A DNA stretch of 64,000 nucleotides, from NCBI RefSeq assembly GCF_000308475.2, contig NZ_BAFT02000030.1, positions 1 through 64,000 of the forward strand. Direction: 5' to 3'. The position numbers were made by a program, and so were the translations under genes. Of the stretch, positions 43,314 to 52,607 are shown in pieces. The notes below the pieces were generated by a model. The model worked only from the letters and a program-made list of their open reading frames with translations. It had not been told where the DNA came from and ran no database searches. Source of the stretch: Nocardia brasiliensis NBRC 14402. GTDB lineage: Bacteria > Actinomycetota > Actinomycetes > Mycobacteriales > Mycobacteriaceae. How positions within the stretch are numbered: the first letter of the stretch is position 1; the number at the start of each line of letters is the position of its first letter.

Positions 43314-44180
43314 TCAGTCGAGCAGGATAGTGGAGAAGGTCGCGATCTGCCGGAATCCGACGCGGCTGTAGGCCCGGCGGGCGATCGCGTTGTAATCGTT
43401 GACGTACAGGCTCGCGGTCCGTCCGGAGGCCACCACGGCGTTCGCGATGGCCGCAGTGCCTGCGGTGCCGCGCCCGCTGCCTCGATGTTCCGGATGCACC
43501 CAGACACCTTGGATCTGACCGGTGCGCCGCGACAGCGCCCCCACCTCCGCCTTGAACACGACCTCGCCGTCCTCGAAACGTGCCCAGGCCCGGCCGGATT
43601 CGATCAAGCTCTGAATGCGCCGCCGATATCCGCGGCCGCCGTCACCCGCACGCGGATCGACGCCGACCTCCTCGATGAACATGGCGATCGCCGCACCGAG
43701 ATAGCGATCTATTTCGTCCGGGCGCACCCGGCGCACATTCGGATCAGGAGTCGCCAGTGGCGGTTGCGCGAGCGCGAGCAATGGTTGCTCGCCGCGTAAT
43801 TCGCGTTCCGGACCCCAATGACCAGCCAGCATTTCCCACAGCGGCAAAGCCAATTCGCGCCGCCCGACCACCGAGGACGCTATTCGAGGCCAGCGCACGG
43901 CACGATCGGCGAAGGCGCGCAACGCGTCGTGGTCGCCACGCAACGGCACCAGATTCGCGCCGGAGAAACACAGCGATTCCGACGGCCCGCCGCGGCTCCA
44001 CAATTCACCCTGCCCGCAGCGCGCGGCATCGAGGCCGAATTCCTGGAGCCGGGCCGCGACCATACACGAGGCCACCGGATCGGCGTCCAGAACTCGAAGG
44101 ACCTGCGCCAGGTCCCGATTCGCGAGCTGCCGCGCGGGGACATATTTCGCCCTTCGCGTCGGCTCCAGCAGACTCCGCAC
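43314..44180 (-). CDS. GNAT acetyltransferase with DUF4081 domain
   Basis: A 288-residue protein matching Rv2867c. The N-terminal DUF4081 (DADPVASCMVAARLQEFGLD, LCFSGANLVPLRGD) is followed by a GNAT domain with the acetyl-CoA loop VWVHPEHRGSGRGTAG and C-terminal LYVNDYNAIARRAYSRVGFRQ. Start is GTG 44180. Its place beside ispG is conserved in mycolata. Substrate unknown. Confidence 0.87.
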   Translation of the reverse strand: MRSLLEPTRRAKYVPARQLANRDLAQVLRVLDADPVASCMVAARLQEFGLDAARCGQGELWSRGGPSESLCFSGANLVPLRGDHDALRAFADRAVRWPRIASSVVGRRELALPLWEMLAGHWGPERELRGEQPLLALAQPPLATPDPNVRRVRPDEIDRYLGAAIAMFIEEVGVDPRAGDGGRGYRRRIQSLIESGRAWARFEDGEVVFKAEVGALSRRTGQIQGVWVHPEHRGSGRGTAGTAAIANAVVASGRTASLYVNDYNAIARRAYSRVGFRQIATFSTILLD

Positions 44181-44244
44181 GTTGACAGCCTGCCACGAAT
44201 ATCCGCGATGTGGTACGGCTATGCCGAACGCAACAGTCCCGCCG

Positions 44245-45402
44245 TTAGCCGACCGTGACCACGGGCTCGCCCGAGCCGACGTCCTCGCCCATTTCCTCGG
44301 CGATCCGCATGGCCTCTTCGATCAGCGTTTCGACGATCTGCGCCTCCGGCACAGTCTTGATGACCTCGCCCTTCACGAAGATCTGGCCCTTGCCGTTGCC
44401 CGAGGCCACACCGAGATCCGCTTCCCGGGCCTCGCCCGGTCCGTTGACGACGCAACCCATCACGGCCACCCGCAGCGGCACCTCCATGCCCTCCAGTCCG
44501 GCGGACACCTCGTTGGCCAAGGTGTACACGTCAACCTGAGCGCGCCCACAGGACGGGCAGGAGACGATCTCGAGCTTGCGCGGCCGCAGATTCAGCGACT
44601 GCAGGATCTGGCCACCGACCTTGATCTCCTCGGCGGGCGGCGCGGACAGCGAAACCCGGATGGTGTCGCCGATGCCCTCCGAGAGCAGCGCACCGAATGC
44701 CACCGCGGACTTGATCGTGCCCTGGAACGCCGGACCCGCCTCGGTCACGCCGAGATGCAGCGGGTAGTCGCTCTGCGCGGCCAGCTGCCGGTACGCCTCC
44801 ACCATGATCACCGGGTCGTTGTGCTTGACCGAGATCTTGATATCGCCGAAGCCGTGCTCCTCGAACAGGCTCGCCTCCCACAGCGCGGACTCGACCAGCG
44901 CCTCCGGGGTGGCCTTGCCGTACTTCTCCAGCATCCGCTTGTCCAGCGAACCGGCGTTGACACCGATCCGGATCGGGATGCCCGCGGCGCCGGCCGCCTT
45001 GGCGACCTCGCCGACTCGACCGTCGAATTCCTTGATGTTGCCGGGATTCACGCGCACCGCGGCACAGCCCGCGTCGATCGCGGCGAAGATGTAGCGGGGC
45101 TGGAAATGGATATCGGCGATCACCGGGATCTGACTCTTGCGCGCGATCGTCGCCAGCGCGTCCGCGTCTTCCTGACGCGGACAGGCCACCCGCACGATGT
45201 CGCAGCCCGAAGCGGTGAGCTCCGCGATCTGCTGCAGGGTGGCGTTGATGTCGTGGGTCTTGGTGGTGGTCATCGACTGCACGGAGATCGGGTGATCGCT
45301 GCCCACTCCGACATTGCCCACCATCAGCTGGCGGGTCTTGCGTCGAGGTGCGAGAACGGCCGCGGGTGCGGCGGGCATCCCCAATCCGATTGTGCTGGTC
45401 AC
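44245..45402 (-). CDS. ispG: 4-hydroxy-3-methylbut-2-enyl diphosphate synthase
   Basis: Converts MEcPP to HMBPP in the non-mevalonate isoprenoid pathway using a [4Fe-4S] cluster. The 385-residue protein has [22 protein letters not shown] near the start, [26 protein letters not shown], the cluster Cys pair [11 protein letters not shown] and the third Cys with NGPGEA. Start GTG 45402. It forms the conserved block dxr, rip1, ispG on one strand, so two steps of the same pathway are linked. Confidence 0.96.
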   Translation of the reverse strand: MTSTIGLGMPAAPAAVLAPRRKTRQLMVGNVGVGSDHPISVQSMTTTKTHDINATLQQIAELTASGCDIVRVACPRQEDADALATIARKSQIPVIADIHFQPRYIFAAIDAGCAAVRVNPGNIKEFDGRVGEVAKAAGAAGIPIRIGVNAGSLDKRMLEKYGKATPEALVESALWEASLFEEHGFGDIKISVKHNDPVIMVEAYRQLAAQSDYPLHLGVTEAGPAFQGTIKSAVAFGALLSEGIGDTIRVSLSAPPAEEIKVGGQILQSLNLRPRKLEIVSCPSCGRAQVDVYTLANEVSAGLEGMEVPLRVAVMGCVVNGPGEAREADLGVASGNGKGQIFVKGEVIKTVPEAQIVETLIEEAMRIAEEMGEDVGSGEPVVTVG

Positions 45403-45543
45403 CTTCGGCTGCCTACTTTCCGTCCGTACATTCCGGGCCGTTCGCCTACGAGCTTAGTCGCGCCCGCCGAACGGCCACCCTGTGACGCCCGCGACAACGT
45501 GCTCTCCCCTAGGGCCGGCGACAGGGTACCGCGCCGGCGAAAC

Positions 45544-46743
45544 TCAGAACAGTTTGATCGGATTCACGATGTCGGCCACCAGGGTGAGCACCATGTACGC
45601 GCCGCCGATCACCACCGCGACGTAGGTGACCGGCAACAACTTCAGATAGTCCACCGGCCCACCGGGGGCGAGTCCCTTCCAGCCGCGGATGGTGTTGCGG
45701 ACCTTCTCGTAGAGGACCACCGCCATGTGGCCGCCGTCGAGCGGCAGCAACGGCAGGATGTTGAACGCGCCGAGGAAGAAGTTCAGGCTGGCCAGCACCA
45801 GGATGAAGACGTTCCACAGGCCGCGTTCGGCGGTCTCGCCGCCGATCTTGCTGGCGCCGTACACGCTGACCGGGGTCTCCGCGTCGCGCTCGCCGCCGGT
45901 CACCGCGCTCCACAGCGCGGTCACCTTCTGCGGCAACTGGGCCAGCGACTGGAAAGTGCGCACGAACATGTCACCGGTGAACGCGCCGGCCGCGGGAATA
46001 GCGGCCAGGACGTTGTATTGGACCGGCTCGTAGAAGTCCATGCCGACGCCGACTGCGCTGACCTCACGCCCCGCACCGCCACCCTCGGGGTAGCGCACGA
46101 CCCGCTCCGGGGTCACCGGGATGGTGAGGCTCTGCCCCTTGCGATCGACGGTGTAGGTGAACGGACCGTTCTGCTTCTGGGTCTCGGACTGGAATTCCTT
46201 CCAGGTCTTCACGTTCACCCCGTTGACCGCGGTCACCAGGTCACCGCGTTGCAGTCCCGCGCGCTGCGCCGGACCGGTACCGGTGCACGGTTGCATGCTG
46301 CCGTCCGGATTCTGTTGCGCCACACAGTCCATCACCCCGAGCGCGGTGGCGGGCGGCTGATCGAACCGGGGCAGGCCCCACCCGACGGCGAGGAACACCA
46401 CCAGGATGTAGCCGAGCAGGAAGTTCATCGCGATACCGCCCGACATCACCACCATCCGTTTCCAGGTGGCCTGGCGATACATCGCGCGTTCGACCTCTTC
46501 GGGCTGCAACTCGTCCAGCGCGGTCATGCCCGCGATATCGCAGAAACCGCCGAGCGGGAGCGCTTTGAGCCCGTACTCGGTCTCACCCCGCCGGAACGAG
46601 AAGATCTTCGGCCCGAATCCGATGAAGTACCGCCGCACCTTCATACCGGTGGCTTGCGCGGTCCACATGTGCCCGCATTCGTGCAGCGCAATCGAAATCG
46701 TGATGCCTAGAGCGAACAGCACGAAACCCAACGCGAACACCAT
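45544..46743 (-). CDS. rip1: Site-2 metalloprotease Rip1/RseP
   Basis: A 399-residue integral membrane zinc protease that cleaves anti-sigma factors in the membrane. HECGH at residues 21-25 is the HExxH motif, a PDZ domain lies at about 175-260 (GPAQRAGLQRGDLVTAVNGV), and LLPLDGGHMAVVLYEKV is the second metal motif (LDG). ATG 46743 starts the first helix. It corresponds to Rv2869c. Confidence 0.94.
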   Translation of the reverse strand: MVFALGFVLFALGITISIALHECGHMWTAQATGMKVRRYFIGFGPKIFSFRRGETEYGLKALPLGGFCDIAGMTALDELQPEEVERAMYRQATWKRMVVMSGGIAMNFLLGYILVVFLAVGWGLPRFDQPPATALGVMDCVAQQNPDGSMQPCTGTGPAQRAGLQRGDLVTAVNGVNVKTWKEFQSETQKQNGPFTYTVDRKGQSLTIPVTPERVVRYPEGGGAGREVSAVGVGMDFYEPVQYNVLAAIPAAGAFTGDMFVRTFQSLAQLPQKVTALWSAVTGGERDAETPVSVYGASKIGGETAERGLWNVFILVLASLNFFLGAFNILPLLPLDGGHMAVVLYEKVRNTIRGWKGLAPGGPVDYLKLLPVTYVAVVIGGAYMVLTLVADIVNPIKLF

Positions 46744-46968
46744 GTGATTTACAGCCCTCCTGCTGTGCGCAGCTCGCCTGATGACATGCGGCCGCCCGGT
46801 CCGGCCGCCCACAAACCCGGGTGCGCGAGTCCGTCGCGGCCGCGAGCCCACGACCACAGTAACCGGACACCCATCAGCCCCGGGTGCTCAGTCTGCCAGC
46901 CGAGGCTCACTTCGCGAGTCGGAAACCCTCGGACGCGGGTCCGCGCCGGACGGCACGGTCGGCCCCGC

Positions 46969-48129
46969 CTACGCGGGATCGACCCGGCCGCGGGTGAAAT
47001 CGCGGGCCCAGGTGTCGGCGGCCAGGACCTCGGCGAGCGACGTGGGTTCGGGCCGCCACTGGTCGGCGGCCTCGACCGCCGCCGCGACGGTGCGCACGAT
47101 CTCGGGGAAGCGGATCTTGCCGTCGAGAAACGCCTGCACCGCGACCTCGTTGGCGGCGTTGTAGACGGCGGTGACGCTGCCGCCCGCCTCGCCCGCCCGC
47201 CGGGCCAGATCGATGGCCGGGAAGACCGCGCTGTCGACCGGCTCGAAGGTCCAGGTGGAGGCAGTGCCCCAATCGCAGGAGGCGGCCGCGCCGGGCACCC
47301 GGTCCGGCCAGCCGAGGGCCAGCGCGATCGGCAGTTTCATATCCGGCGGGCTCGCCTGCGCCAGCGTGGAACCGTCGGTGAAGGTGACCATCGAGTGCAC
47401 GATCGACTGCGGGTGCACGGTGACGTCGATGCGGTCGTACGGAATGCCGAACAGCAGGTGCGTCTCGATCAACTCGAGGCCCTTGTTCACCAGCGAGGCC
47501 GAATTGAGCGTGTTCATCGGGCCCATCGACCACGTCGGATGTGTCTTGGCCTCAGCCGGATTCACCGATTCCAGCATCTCGGTGGTCCAGCCGCGGAACG
47601 GACCGCCCGATGCGGTGAGCACGAGACGGTCCACCTCGTCGGCCCGCCCGCCGCGCAGGCACTGGGCCAGCGCGGAATGCTCCGAATCGACGGGCACGAT
47701 CTGGCCGGGTGCGGCCGCGCGGGTGACGAGTGAACCACCCGCGACCAACGACTCCTTGTTGGCCAGCGCCAACCTGGTACCCGAGTGCAGGGTGGCCAGG
47801 GTGGGCTCGAGGCCGAGCGAGCCGACCAACGCGTTGAGCACGACGTCGGCCTCGGTGCGGCGGACCAGTTCGGTCACCGCCGCGGGCCCGGCGAGCTCCA
47901 GATCCAATTGCGCGGCGGCGGCCGGGTCGGCAACCGCGACATTGCGCGTCCCGGTGGCCGCCATCTGCTGCGCCAGCAGCGCCGTATTACCGCCGCGCGC
48001 CGCCAGGCCGACCACCTCGAACCGGTCGGGATTGGCGGCGATCACCTCGAGCGCTTGGGTACCAATGGATCCGGTGCTGCCGAGGAGCAGGACTTTCACG
48101 ATGTCGGACACCCGTTCATTGTGGCGCAC
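46969..48129 (-). CDS. dxr: 1-deoxy-D-xylulose 5-phosphate reductoisomerase
   Basis: The committed step of the non-mevalonate pathway, NADPH-dependent. [16 protein letters not shown] is the cofactor site, [11 protein letters not shown] and [17 protein letters not shown] hold the metal ligands (Asp, Glu), and SGGPFRGW is the flexible flap near the active site. A 386-residue, complete protein. GTG 48129; GTG 48111 is an alternative. Confidence 0.96.
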   Translation of the reverse strand: MRHNERVSDIVKVLLLGSTGSIGTQALEVIAANPDRFEVVGLAARGGNTALLAQQMAATGTRNVAVADPAAAAQLDLELAGPAAVTELVRRTEADVVLNALVGSLGLEPTLATLHSGTRLALANKESLVAGGSLVTRAAAPGQIVPVDSEHSALAQCLRGGRADEVDRLVLTASGGPFRGWTTEMLESVNPAEAKTHPTWSMGPMNTLNSASLVNKGLELIETHLLFGIPYDRIDVTVHPQSIVHSMVTFTDGSTLAQASPPDMKLPIALALGWPDRVPGAAASCDWGTASTWTFEPVDSAVFPAIDLARRAGEAGGSVTAVYNAANEVAVQAFLDGKIRFPEIVRTVAAAVEAADQWRPEPTSLAEVLAADTWARDFTRGRVDPA

Positions 48130-48256
48130 AGAAAAGTTCGCGCGACGGGCGTGGCCCGACTGTCAACGACGCCCCGTCGTATGTCACGATATCGAGCAGC
48201 AGTCCCTTCGAGGTCGTACCGGAACCCGCGGTACCCGAACCAGCTAAGGAGCGATC

Positions 48257-48526
48257 GTGGCCGCCACGGAACTCGAACCCGCCAGCACCGAGCGCGGCAT
48301 CGTCACTCACGTGGACACCGCCGAGGTCCCCTCCGCCGCCTGGGGTTGGAGCGGCGAATCGCCCAAGACCTTCCGCGTCGCGGGCTGGATCACCGCGCTC
48401 ATCCTGATCGCGATGGTGATCGGCAACCACAAGGGACATGTCGAGGACATCTTCCTGATCGGCTTCGCCGCCGCCATCGTCGCCATCCTGATCCGCGACT
48501 CGATCCTCAAGCGCAAGCCGCGGTAG
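48257..48526 (+). CDS. DUF2631 small membrane protein
   Basis: An 89-residue protein with a conserved N-terminal SAAWGWSGESPKTFRVAGW and two hydrophobic segments (ITALILIAMVIGNHKGHVEDIFLIGFAAAIVAILI), ending in KRKPR. The counterpart of Rv2876. TAAGGAGC stands about 6 bases before GTG 48257. Function unknown. Confidence 0.8.
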   Translation: MAATELEPASTERGIVTHVDTAEVPSAAWGWSGESPKTFRVAGWITALILIAMVIGNHKGHVEDIFLIGFAAAIVAILIRDSILKRKPR

Positions 48527-48747
48527 GGAATCGTCCCGCCCGCGCGGACGTGGTGCCGCGGACGACGCCTGCTCGACGGCGCCACCGCATCACACTGACT
48601 TCGGTGATCGCCGCGGTTGCCGGCAAGGCGCATCATGGCCTCTGCGAACGCGCGGGGTGACCGACCTCGACCCGGTCACCGACGTGCTCCGGCGGCAACG
48701 CGTGAAGTGGCGAGTGGGGACACGTCGATGTAGCGGCCCCCGCTCGC

Positions 48748-49671
48748 TCAGCGTCCGCGGCGCTTCGCCGGCTTCTTCTTGGGCTGAGATTTCCCGGCAG
48801 TCGGCCGCTTGGCCGGTGTCTTCTTCTGTGGCGCAGGGCTTTTCGCGCGCGTGGCCGGTGAGCGGGAGCTGCGTTCGGAGCGGCCCCGCACAACGCCGAC
48901 GAACTCCTCGACCAAGTCCGTGGTGCGCGCAGCGGGCCAAGCCAGGGCGATCTCGGTGTCCGCACGATCCATGACGGTGCGGTAGACGACATCCTTGCGG
49001 GCGTGCAGCCGCGCGATCGAATGCGGCACCACGGTCACCCCGACGCCCGCGGCCACCAATTCGATGGCGTCCGCAGCCGCGTCGATATCCGTGGCGTCCT
49101 GCATCCACTCGCCGGACAGGTCCGCCATGCCGACCTGGTCGAAAGCCGAGATCGGGTGATCCTTCGGCACCACGACGACCGGCACCTCCCGATAAAGCGG
49201 AATCGCGCTCATCCCGTCCCGATCGATCGGCAGCCGGACGAAGCACAGATCCACCCGCTCGTCGCGCAACGCCGACTCCTGCTCCGCCATCGGCAGCGCC
49301 ACCACCTCGAGCGGGATGTCCGGAAACCGCTCACCCCAGATCCGCGTCCACTTCGACACCGTGACGCCGGGCACGAACCCCACCCGCAACGCGGGCGCCG
49401 CCGCCGGAGTCTCGGCCGCCACCTCCTCCGCTCGCGCGATCAACTCCCGCGCCGCCTCCAGCAGTTCCACCCCGTCCGCCGTCAGCTGCGTCGGTTGCGC
49501 GCCCGGCACGAACAGTTTCGTACCGAGTTCCGCTTCCAGATCGATCACCGTCTGACTCAACCGCTGCCGCGAAATGTTCAGCCCCTTCGCCGCCCGCGCG
49601 AAATGCAATTCCTCGGCAACCGCGACAAACCACCGCAGGCGCGCGATATCGATCGACTCGAACCGGCTCAT
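48748..49671 (-). CDS. LysR-family regulator with a Lys/Ala/Pro-rich tail
   Basis: A 307-residue regulator. HTH at residues 10-68 (RLRWFVAVAEELHFARAAKGLNISRQRLSQTV), substrate-binding fold from about 85 (LRVGFVPGVTVSKWTRI). The last 45 residues are a low-complexity basic tail (KKTPAKRP, PKKKPAKRRGR) like the AlaLysPro tails of histone-like proteins. The tail may add non-specific DNA binding. It is divergent from a DUF5997 gene, a pair I remember as common in actinomycetes. ATG 49671. Confidence 0.88.
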   Translation of the reverse strand: MSRFESIDIARLRWFVAVAEELHFARAAKGLNISRQRLSQTVIDLEAELGTKLFVPGAQPTQLTADGVELLEAARELIARAEEVAAETPAAAPALRVGFVPGVTVSKWTRIWGERFPDIPLEVVALPMAEQESALRDERVDLCFVRLPIDRDGMSAIPLYREVPVVVVPKDHPISAFDQVGMADLSGEWMQDATDIDAAADAIELVAAGVGVTVVPHSIARLHARKDVVYRTVMDRADTEIALAWPAARTTDLVEEFVGVVRGRSERSSRSPATRAKSPAPQKKTPAKRPTAGKSQPKKKPAKRRGR

Positions 49672-49787
49672 GCAGGGAAGCGTATCCGTACCGGATAGGC
49701 TGGTGCAGTGAGCGAGCGACAGCGAGTGAATCGAAGGCACGGCGCCCTCAGGCTTACGACGGAGCCGAGCGTCAGCGAGGCGCAGCC

Positions 49788-50195
49788 GTGAGCCTGGACC
49801 CGCAGCAGATGAAGCCCCTGACCGCAGCCAACAAGCTGGGCATCTATCTCCCCGCGGCTCCCGAATCCTTCCGAACCACTCCCCTGTCCCGCGCCGACCT
49901 CGAGGCCTTGCGCACCGATCCCCCGGAGTGGCTCACCGAACTCCGCCGCACCGGCCCCTTCCCGCGCGATATCACCGCCCGCAAACTCGGCATCTCCAAC
50001 TCCGGCCTCTCCCGCGCCGGCGTCGCCGACGCCCTCACCGCCGACGAGATCGCCGCCCTCCTCGCCGACCCGCCGGAATGGCTGACCCGCGAACGCGAAA
50101 CCTACGCCGAAGTCCGCAAGGAAAACGAGCGCATCGCCACCAAGGAAGCCGAGCGCCGCGCCGCCACCAACCGCCCGGCCAAGAACCGCTTCTGA
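49788..50195 (+). CDS. DUF5997 family protein
   Basis: A 135-residue protein. MKPLTAANKLGIYLPAAPESF and two similar blocks (DPPEWLTELRRTGPFPRD and DPPEWLTRERETYAEV) give an internal repeat. ARKLGISNSGLSRAGV could be an HTH-like helix pair. C-terminal basic tail. GTG 49788. Probably regulated by or working with the divergent LysR. Function unknown. Confidence 0.75.
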   Translation: MSLDPQQMKPLTAANKLGIYLPAAPESFRTTPLSRADLEALRTDPPEWLTELRRTGPFPRDITARKLGISNSGLSRAGVADALTADEIAALLADPPEWLTRERETYAEVRKENERIATKEAERRAATNRPAKNRF

Positions 50196-50251
50196 CCGTT
50201 CTGCTCGCTGCGGGTTGTCGGCCGCGGCCGGTAGAACAAGTGCCGCAGCCG

Positions 50252-50644
50252 CTACGGCACGGCTGGGGAGCCGCCCGCCACCACCGGCAGTCCGGCGGCT
50301 TTCCAGGCTCGGAAGCCGCCCACCAGGTCGGTGGCGTCACGTATGCCTAGTTCGCGGGCGTCGCGGGCGGCGAAGCTGGAGGCGTAGCCTTCGTTGCAGA
50401 AGATCACGACCGGTGTATCCGGGGTGAGGTCGGGGAGCCGATGGTCGCCGTGCGGGTCGAGGCGCCATTCCAGGACGATGCGTTCGACCACGACCGCGCC
50501 GGGAATCTCGCCCTCTGCCGACCGGTTCGCGTAGGGCCGGATGTCGACCAGCAAGGCGCCTGCGGTGCGCAACGATTCAGCCTGCTCGGGACTGACGCGC
50601 ACCAGGTTCTCGCGCGCCCGGGCGAGCAACGCCTCGGCGCTCAT
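50252..50644 (-). CDS. Rhodanese-like sulfurtransferase
   Basis: A 130-residue single-domain rhodanese. LLVDIRPYANRSAEGEIPGAVVVERIVLEWRLD is the substrate-side half, and VVIFCNEGYASSFAARDARELG holds the active-site Cys loop (CNEGYAS). It accepts persulfide sulfur. It overlaps the cysteine dioxygenase stop by 4 bases (ATGA), so it probably handles sulfur in the same cysteine-breakdown operon. Confidence 0.9.
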   Translation of the reverse strand: MSAEALLARARENLVRVSPEQAESLRTAGALLVDIRPYANRSAEGEIPGAVVVERIVLEWRLDPHGDHRLPDLTPDTPVVIFCNEGYASSFAARDARELGIRDATDLVGGFRAWKAAGLPVVAGGSPAVP

Positions 50645-51165
50645 GCGCCGGAAACATCTGCGAGAGTGCGGTATTCGCGCATCGGCCGCAGCGGCGGCGA
50701 GTAGGCGTGCACCGTCGCGGCGTCGTGGGCGCTGGTGTTGCGCAGCCGGTGCGCCCGCTCCGGACCGAACGCCACCGTGCTCCCGGCGCGGCGCTGAGCG
50801 GCACGGACCGGACTGTTCGGGAACGCGAATTCCTCGTCCAGTTCGCCGTGCAGGACCGTGAACGAACCCGAGGCGCCCCCGTGATCGTGCGGTTCCGTCC
50901 CCTGCCCCGGCATCCAGGACAGCAGCCACAATTCGACGCCCATCGTCAGCGCCAGCCGCACCCACCAGCGTTGCGCCGGATCGAAACGCACCATGTCGAG
51001 CAGCGGCACGGTCAGCTCGCGCGTCACCACACTTGTCAGCTCGTGCAGTTCATCGGGGGTCCACAGGGTGCGATCCGCTCGGACGAGCTCGTCGAGCAGC
51101 GGCAGATCGAGATCAGGGTGCAGGTCTTTGGCGTGCTTCAATTTCACCGGAAGTGACGTGGTCAC
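50641..51165 (-). CDS. cdo: Cysteine dioxygenase (cupin)
   Basis: A 174-residue cupin that oxidises cysteine to cysteine sulfinate with non-haem iron. ELWLLSWMPGQGTEPHDHGGASGSFTVLHGELDEE contains the HxH metal pair and the Glu region. ERAHRLRNTSAHDAATVHAYSPP gives the third His and the Tyr/Ser/Pro end typical of bacterial CDO. GTG 51165 has AGGAG 7 bases upstream. A Cys-containing leader peptide lies 43 bases upstream, see 51209-51283. Confidence 0.88.
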   Translation of the reverse strand: MTTSLPVKLKHAKDLHPDLDLPLLDELVRADRTLWTPDELHELTSVVTRELTVPLLDMVRFDPAQRWWVRLALTMGVELWLLSWMPGQGTEPHDHGGASGSFTVLHGELDEEFAFPNSPVRAAQRRAGSTVAFGPERAHRLRNTSAHDAATVHAYSPPLRPMREYRTLADVSGA

Positions 51166-51208
51166 AGTGCGCTCCTGGCAGAGGTGTGGCGTGCAAGGTC
51201 GGGTTACG

Positions 51209-51283
51209 TCACCGACGACACGCACAGGCCGCGACACGAACCAGGTCGACGACCCGGTCACTGGTCAGCAGAAGCCTTTGCAC
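51209..51283 (-). CDS. Leaderless Cys-containing leader peptide (24 codons), candidate cysteine attenuator
   Basis: GTG at 51283 lies exactly six bases after a -10 box TAAGCT (51290-51295), so the transcript should start on the codon. The product begins VQRLLLTSDR and ends VDLVRVAACACRR, with two Cys three and five codons before the stop at 51209. This is the form of actinobacterial leader peptides with a VDL-RVA core before C-terminal Cys, which sense cysteinyl-tRNA supply and attenuate downstream sulfur genes. Here the next gene, 43 bases on, is cysteine dioxygenase. The mechanism is inferred from published mycobacterial cases, not shown. Confidence 0.72.
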   Translation of the reverse strand: MQRLLLTSDRVVDLVRVAACACRR

Positions 51284-51350
51284 GAGTGCAGCTTACACAG
51301 CCCGCCGCCGCCATGGGGACGCTGCGCCCTGACAACAACCAGCCAGTCCA

Positions 51351-52607
51351 CTAACCCGCCCGCATCTCCCGAACGAACTCGCGATACAGAAATTTCTGAT
51401 GCAACCCCTCGAGATTGCCCGCATGCCGCCGAAACGGCACCATCGCCAGCCGCAACGGCCGCGTAACCGGCACCCCGGTCCCCCACTCCGCCACCGAAGC
51501 GACCGTTTCGATCAACCCGTCCTCGGTCGCGTTCCGCTCGGCGGAGTCCAGTCCGAGGTGCCGCAGCAACTGATCCCGTACCCCTTCCACGTCGAGCTCC
51601 AGCCGCCGCGCTTCCTCCTCGGTATCACAACGAGACAGCGCCCTACGGAAATCGACTGCACGAGAACGGTATTCATCGATTCGACCGCACACCATCTCCA
51701 GCCAGCGGTCCGGACTCGACCGCCCGCGATCCTGCAACGACCACAGCCGCCCACCTAGCAGCGGAAGCTGATACTCGAGCAGTTGCAGGCGTCGTCCCTC
51801 CCGCGGTCCGGCGACCTTGCGGATATCACTGGGAATCCCGCGAACCGCGGAAATAACCTCCTCGATCGTGTTCTCCGGAACGCCGTCGTCGAACAGATCG
51901 AACATGACCGAGAAATCACGCCGCAGCGGATGCGGCGTATACGCAACACCATTCACCTTCGCCCGCGCCGAGTAACGCAGCGAACGCACGAGTGTGGCAA
52001 TCAGCCACAATTGCTGGTGCGTGTCCGCGATCAGGTTGCGGAACTGTCCCTCCATCGCGAACGACGAGGCCCGCGCCCATTGACCGAACGCGTCGAGTTC
52101 CACACCGTCCACGCCGCCGATCCGAGCGCGGTGATGGTCGTCGATCCGGACGTTTTCCCACTGGTAGTCCGCCCACGCCGCGATGTTCGCCAGCATGCGC
52201 TGACCGCCGCCGCGCTCCTGCACCTCTCGATCCGCTCTGCGGGTCTTGTCGATGAACCGCAGCATGGTCTCGACACCGGTTGTCTTCAGCGTCTCCATCG
52301 CCGCGGCTTCGGCGGCGTCGAGCGCGGGCCGATCCTGCGGGCCGATCGCCATCGGCACCGCGATTCGGAGGTCGAACAGATGACGCAGGATTCGCGGATA
52401 AGTACCGTAGTCGGCGGCCACCGGATTCAATTTTGTCGGGTGCGGCACCAGCACTTCGTCGAAGTAGATCAGGGACTGTACGAGTTCCGCATAACACTGC
52501 TGCGCAAAAGGATCGCGCGGCCTTGCCGGTTGCCGGGAATTCTGCGAAAGAATGAATTCCTCCGCGCTGATGAACGTCGTGACGTCCACCATGACACGAT
52601 TCGACAT
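51351..52607 (-). CDS. 418-residue protein of unknown function, coupled to the IMPase-like gene
   Basis: Starts MSNRVMVDVTTFISAEEFIL. RDPFAQQCYAELVQSLIYFDEVLVPHP follows, then long helical regions with many Arg/Glu pairs. The first 60 residues (MVDVTTFI and a later acidic FDEV) faintly recall a PIN-like nuclease start, but the rest does not. No signal or membrane segment. Its start overlaps the stop of the IMPase-like gene (ATGA), so both are made together. I do not recognise a family. Confidence 0.65.
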   Translation of the reverse strand: MSNRVMVDVTTFISAEEFILSQNSRQPARPRDPFAQQCYAELVQSLIYFDEVLVPHPTKLNPVAADYGTYPRILRHLFDLRIAVPMAIGPQDRPALDAAEAAAMETLKTTGVETMLRFIDKTRRADREVQERGGGQRMLANIAAWADYQWENVRIDDHHRARIGGVDGVELDAFGQWARASSFAMEGQFRNLIADTHQQLWLIATLVRSLRYSARAKVNGVAYTPHPLRRDFSVMFDLFDDGVPENTIEEVISAVRGIPSDIRKVAGPREGRRLQLLEYQLPLLGGRLWSLQDRGRSSPDRWLEMVCGRIDEYRSRAVDFRRALSRCDTEEEARRLELDVEGVRDQLLRHLGLDSAERNATEDGLIETVASVAEWGTGVPVTRPLRLAMVPFRRHAGNLEGLHQKFLYREFVREMRAG

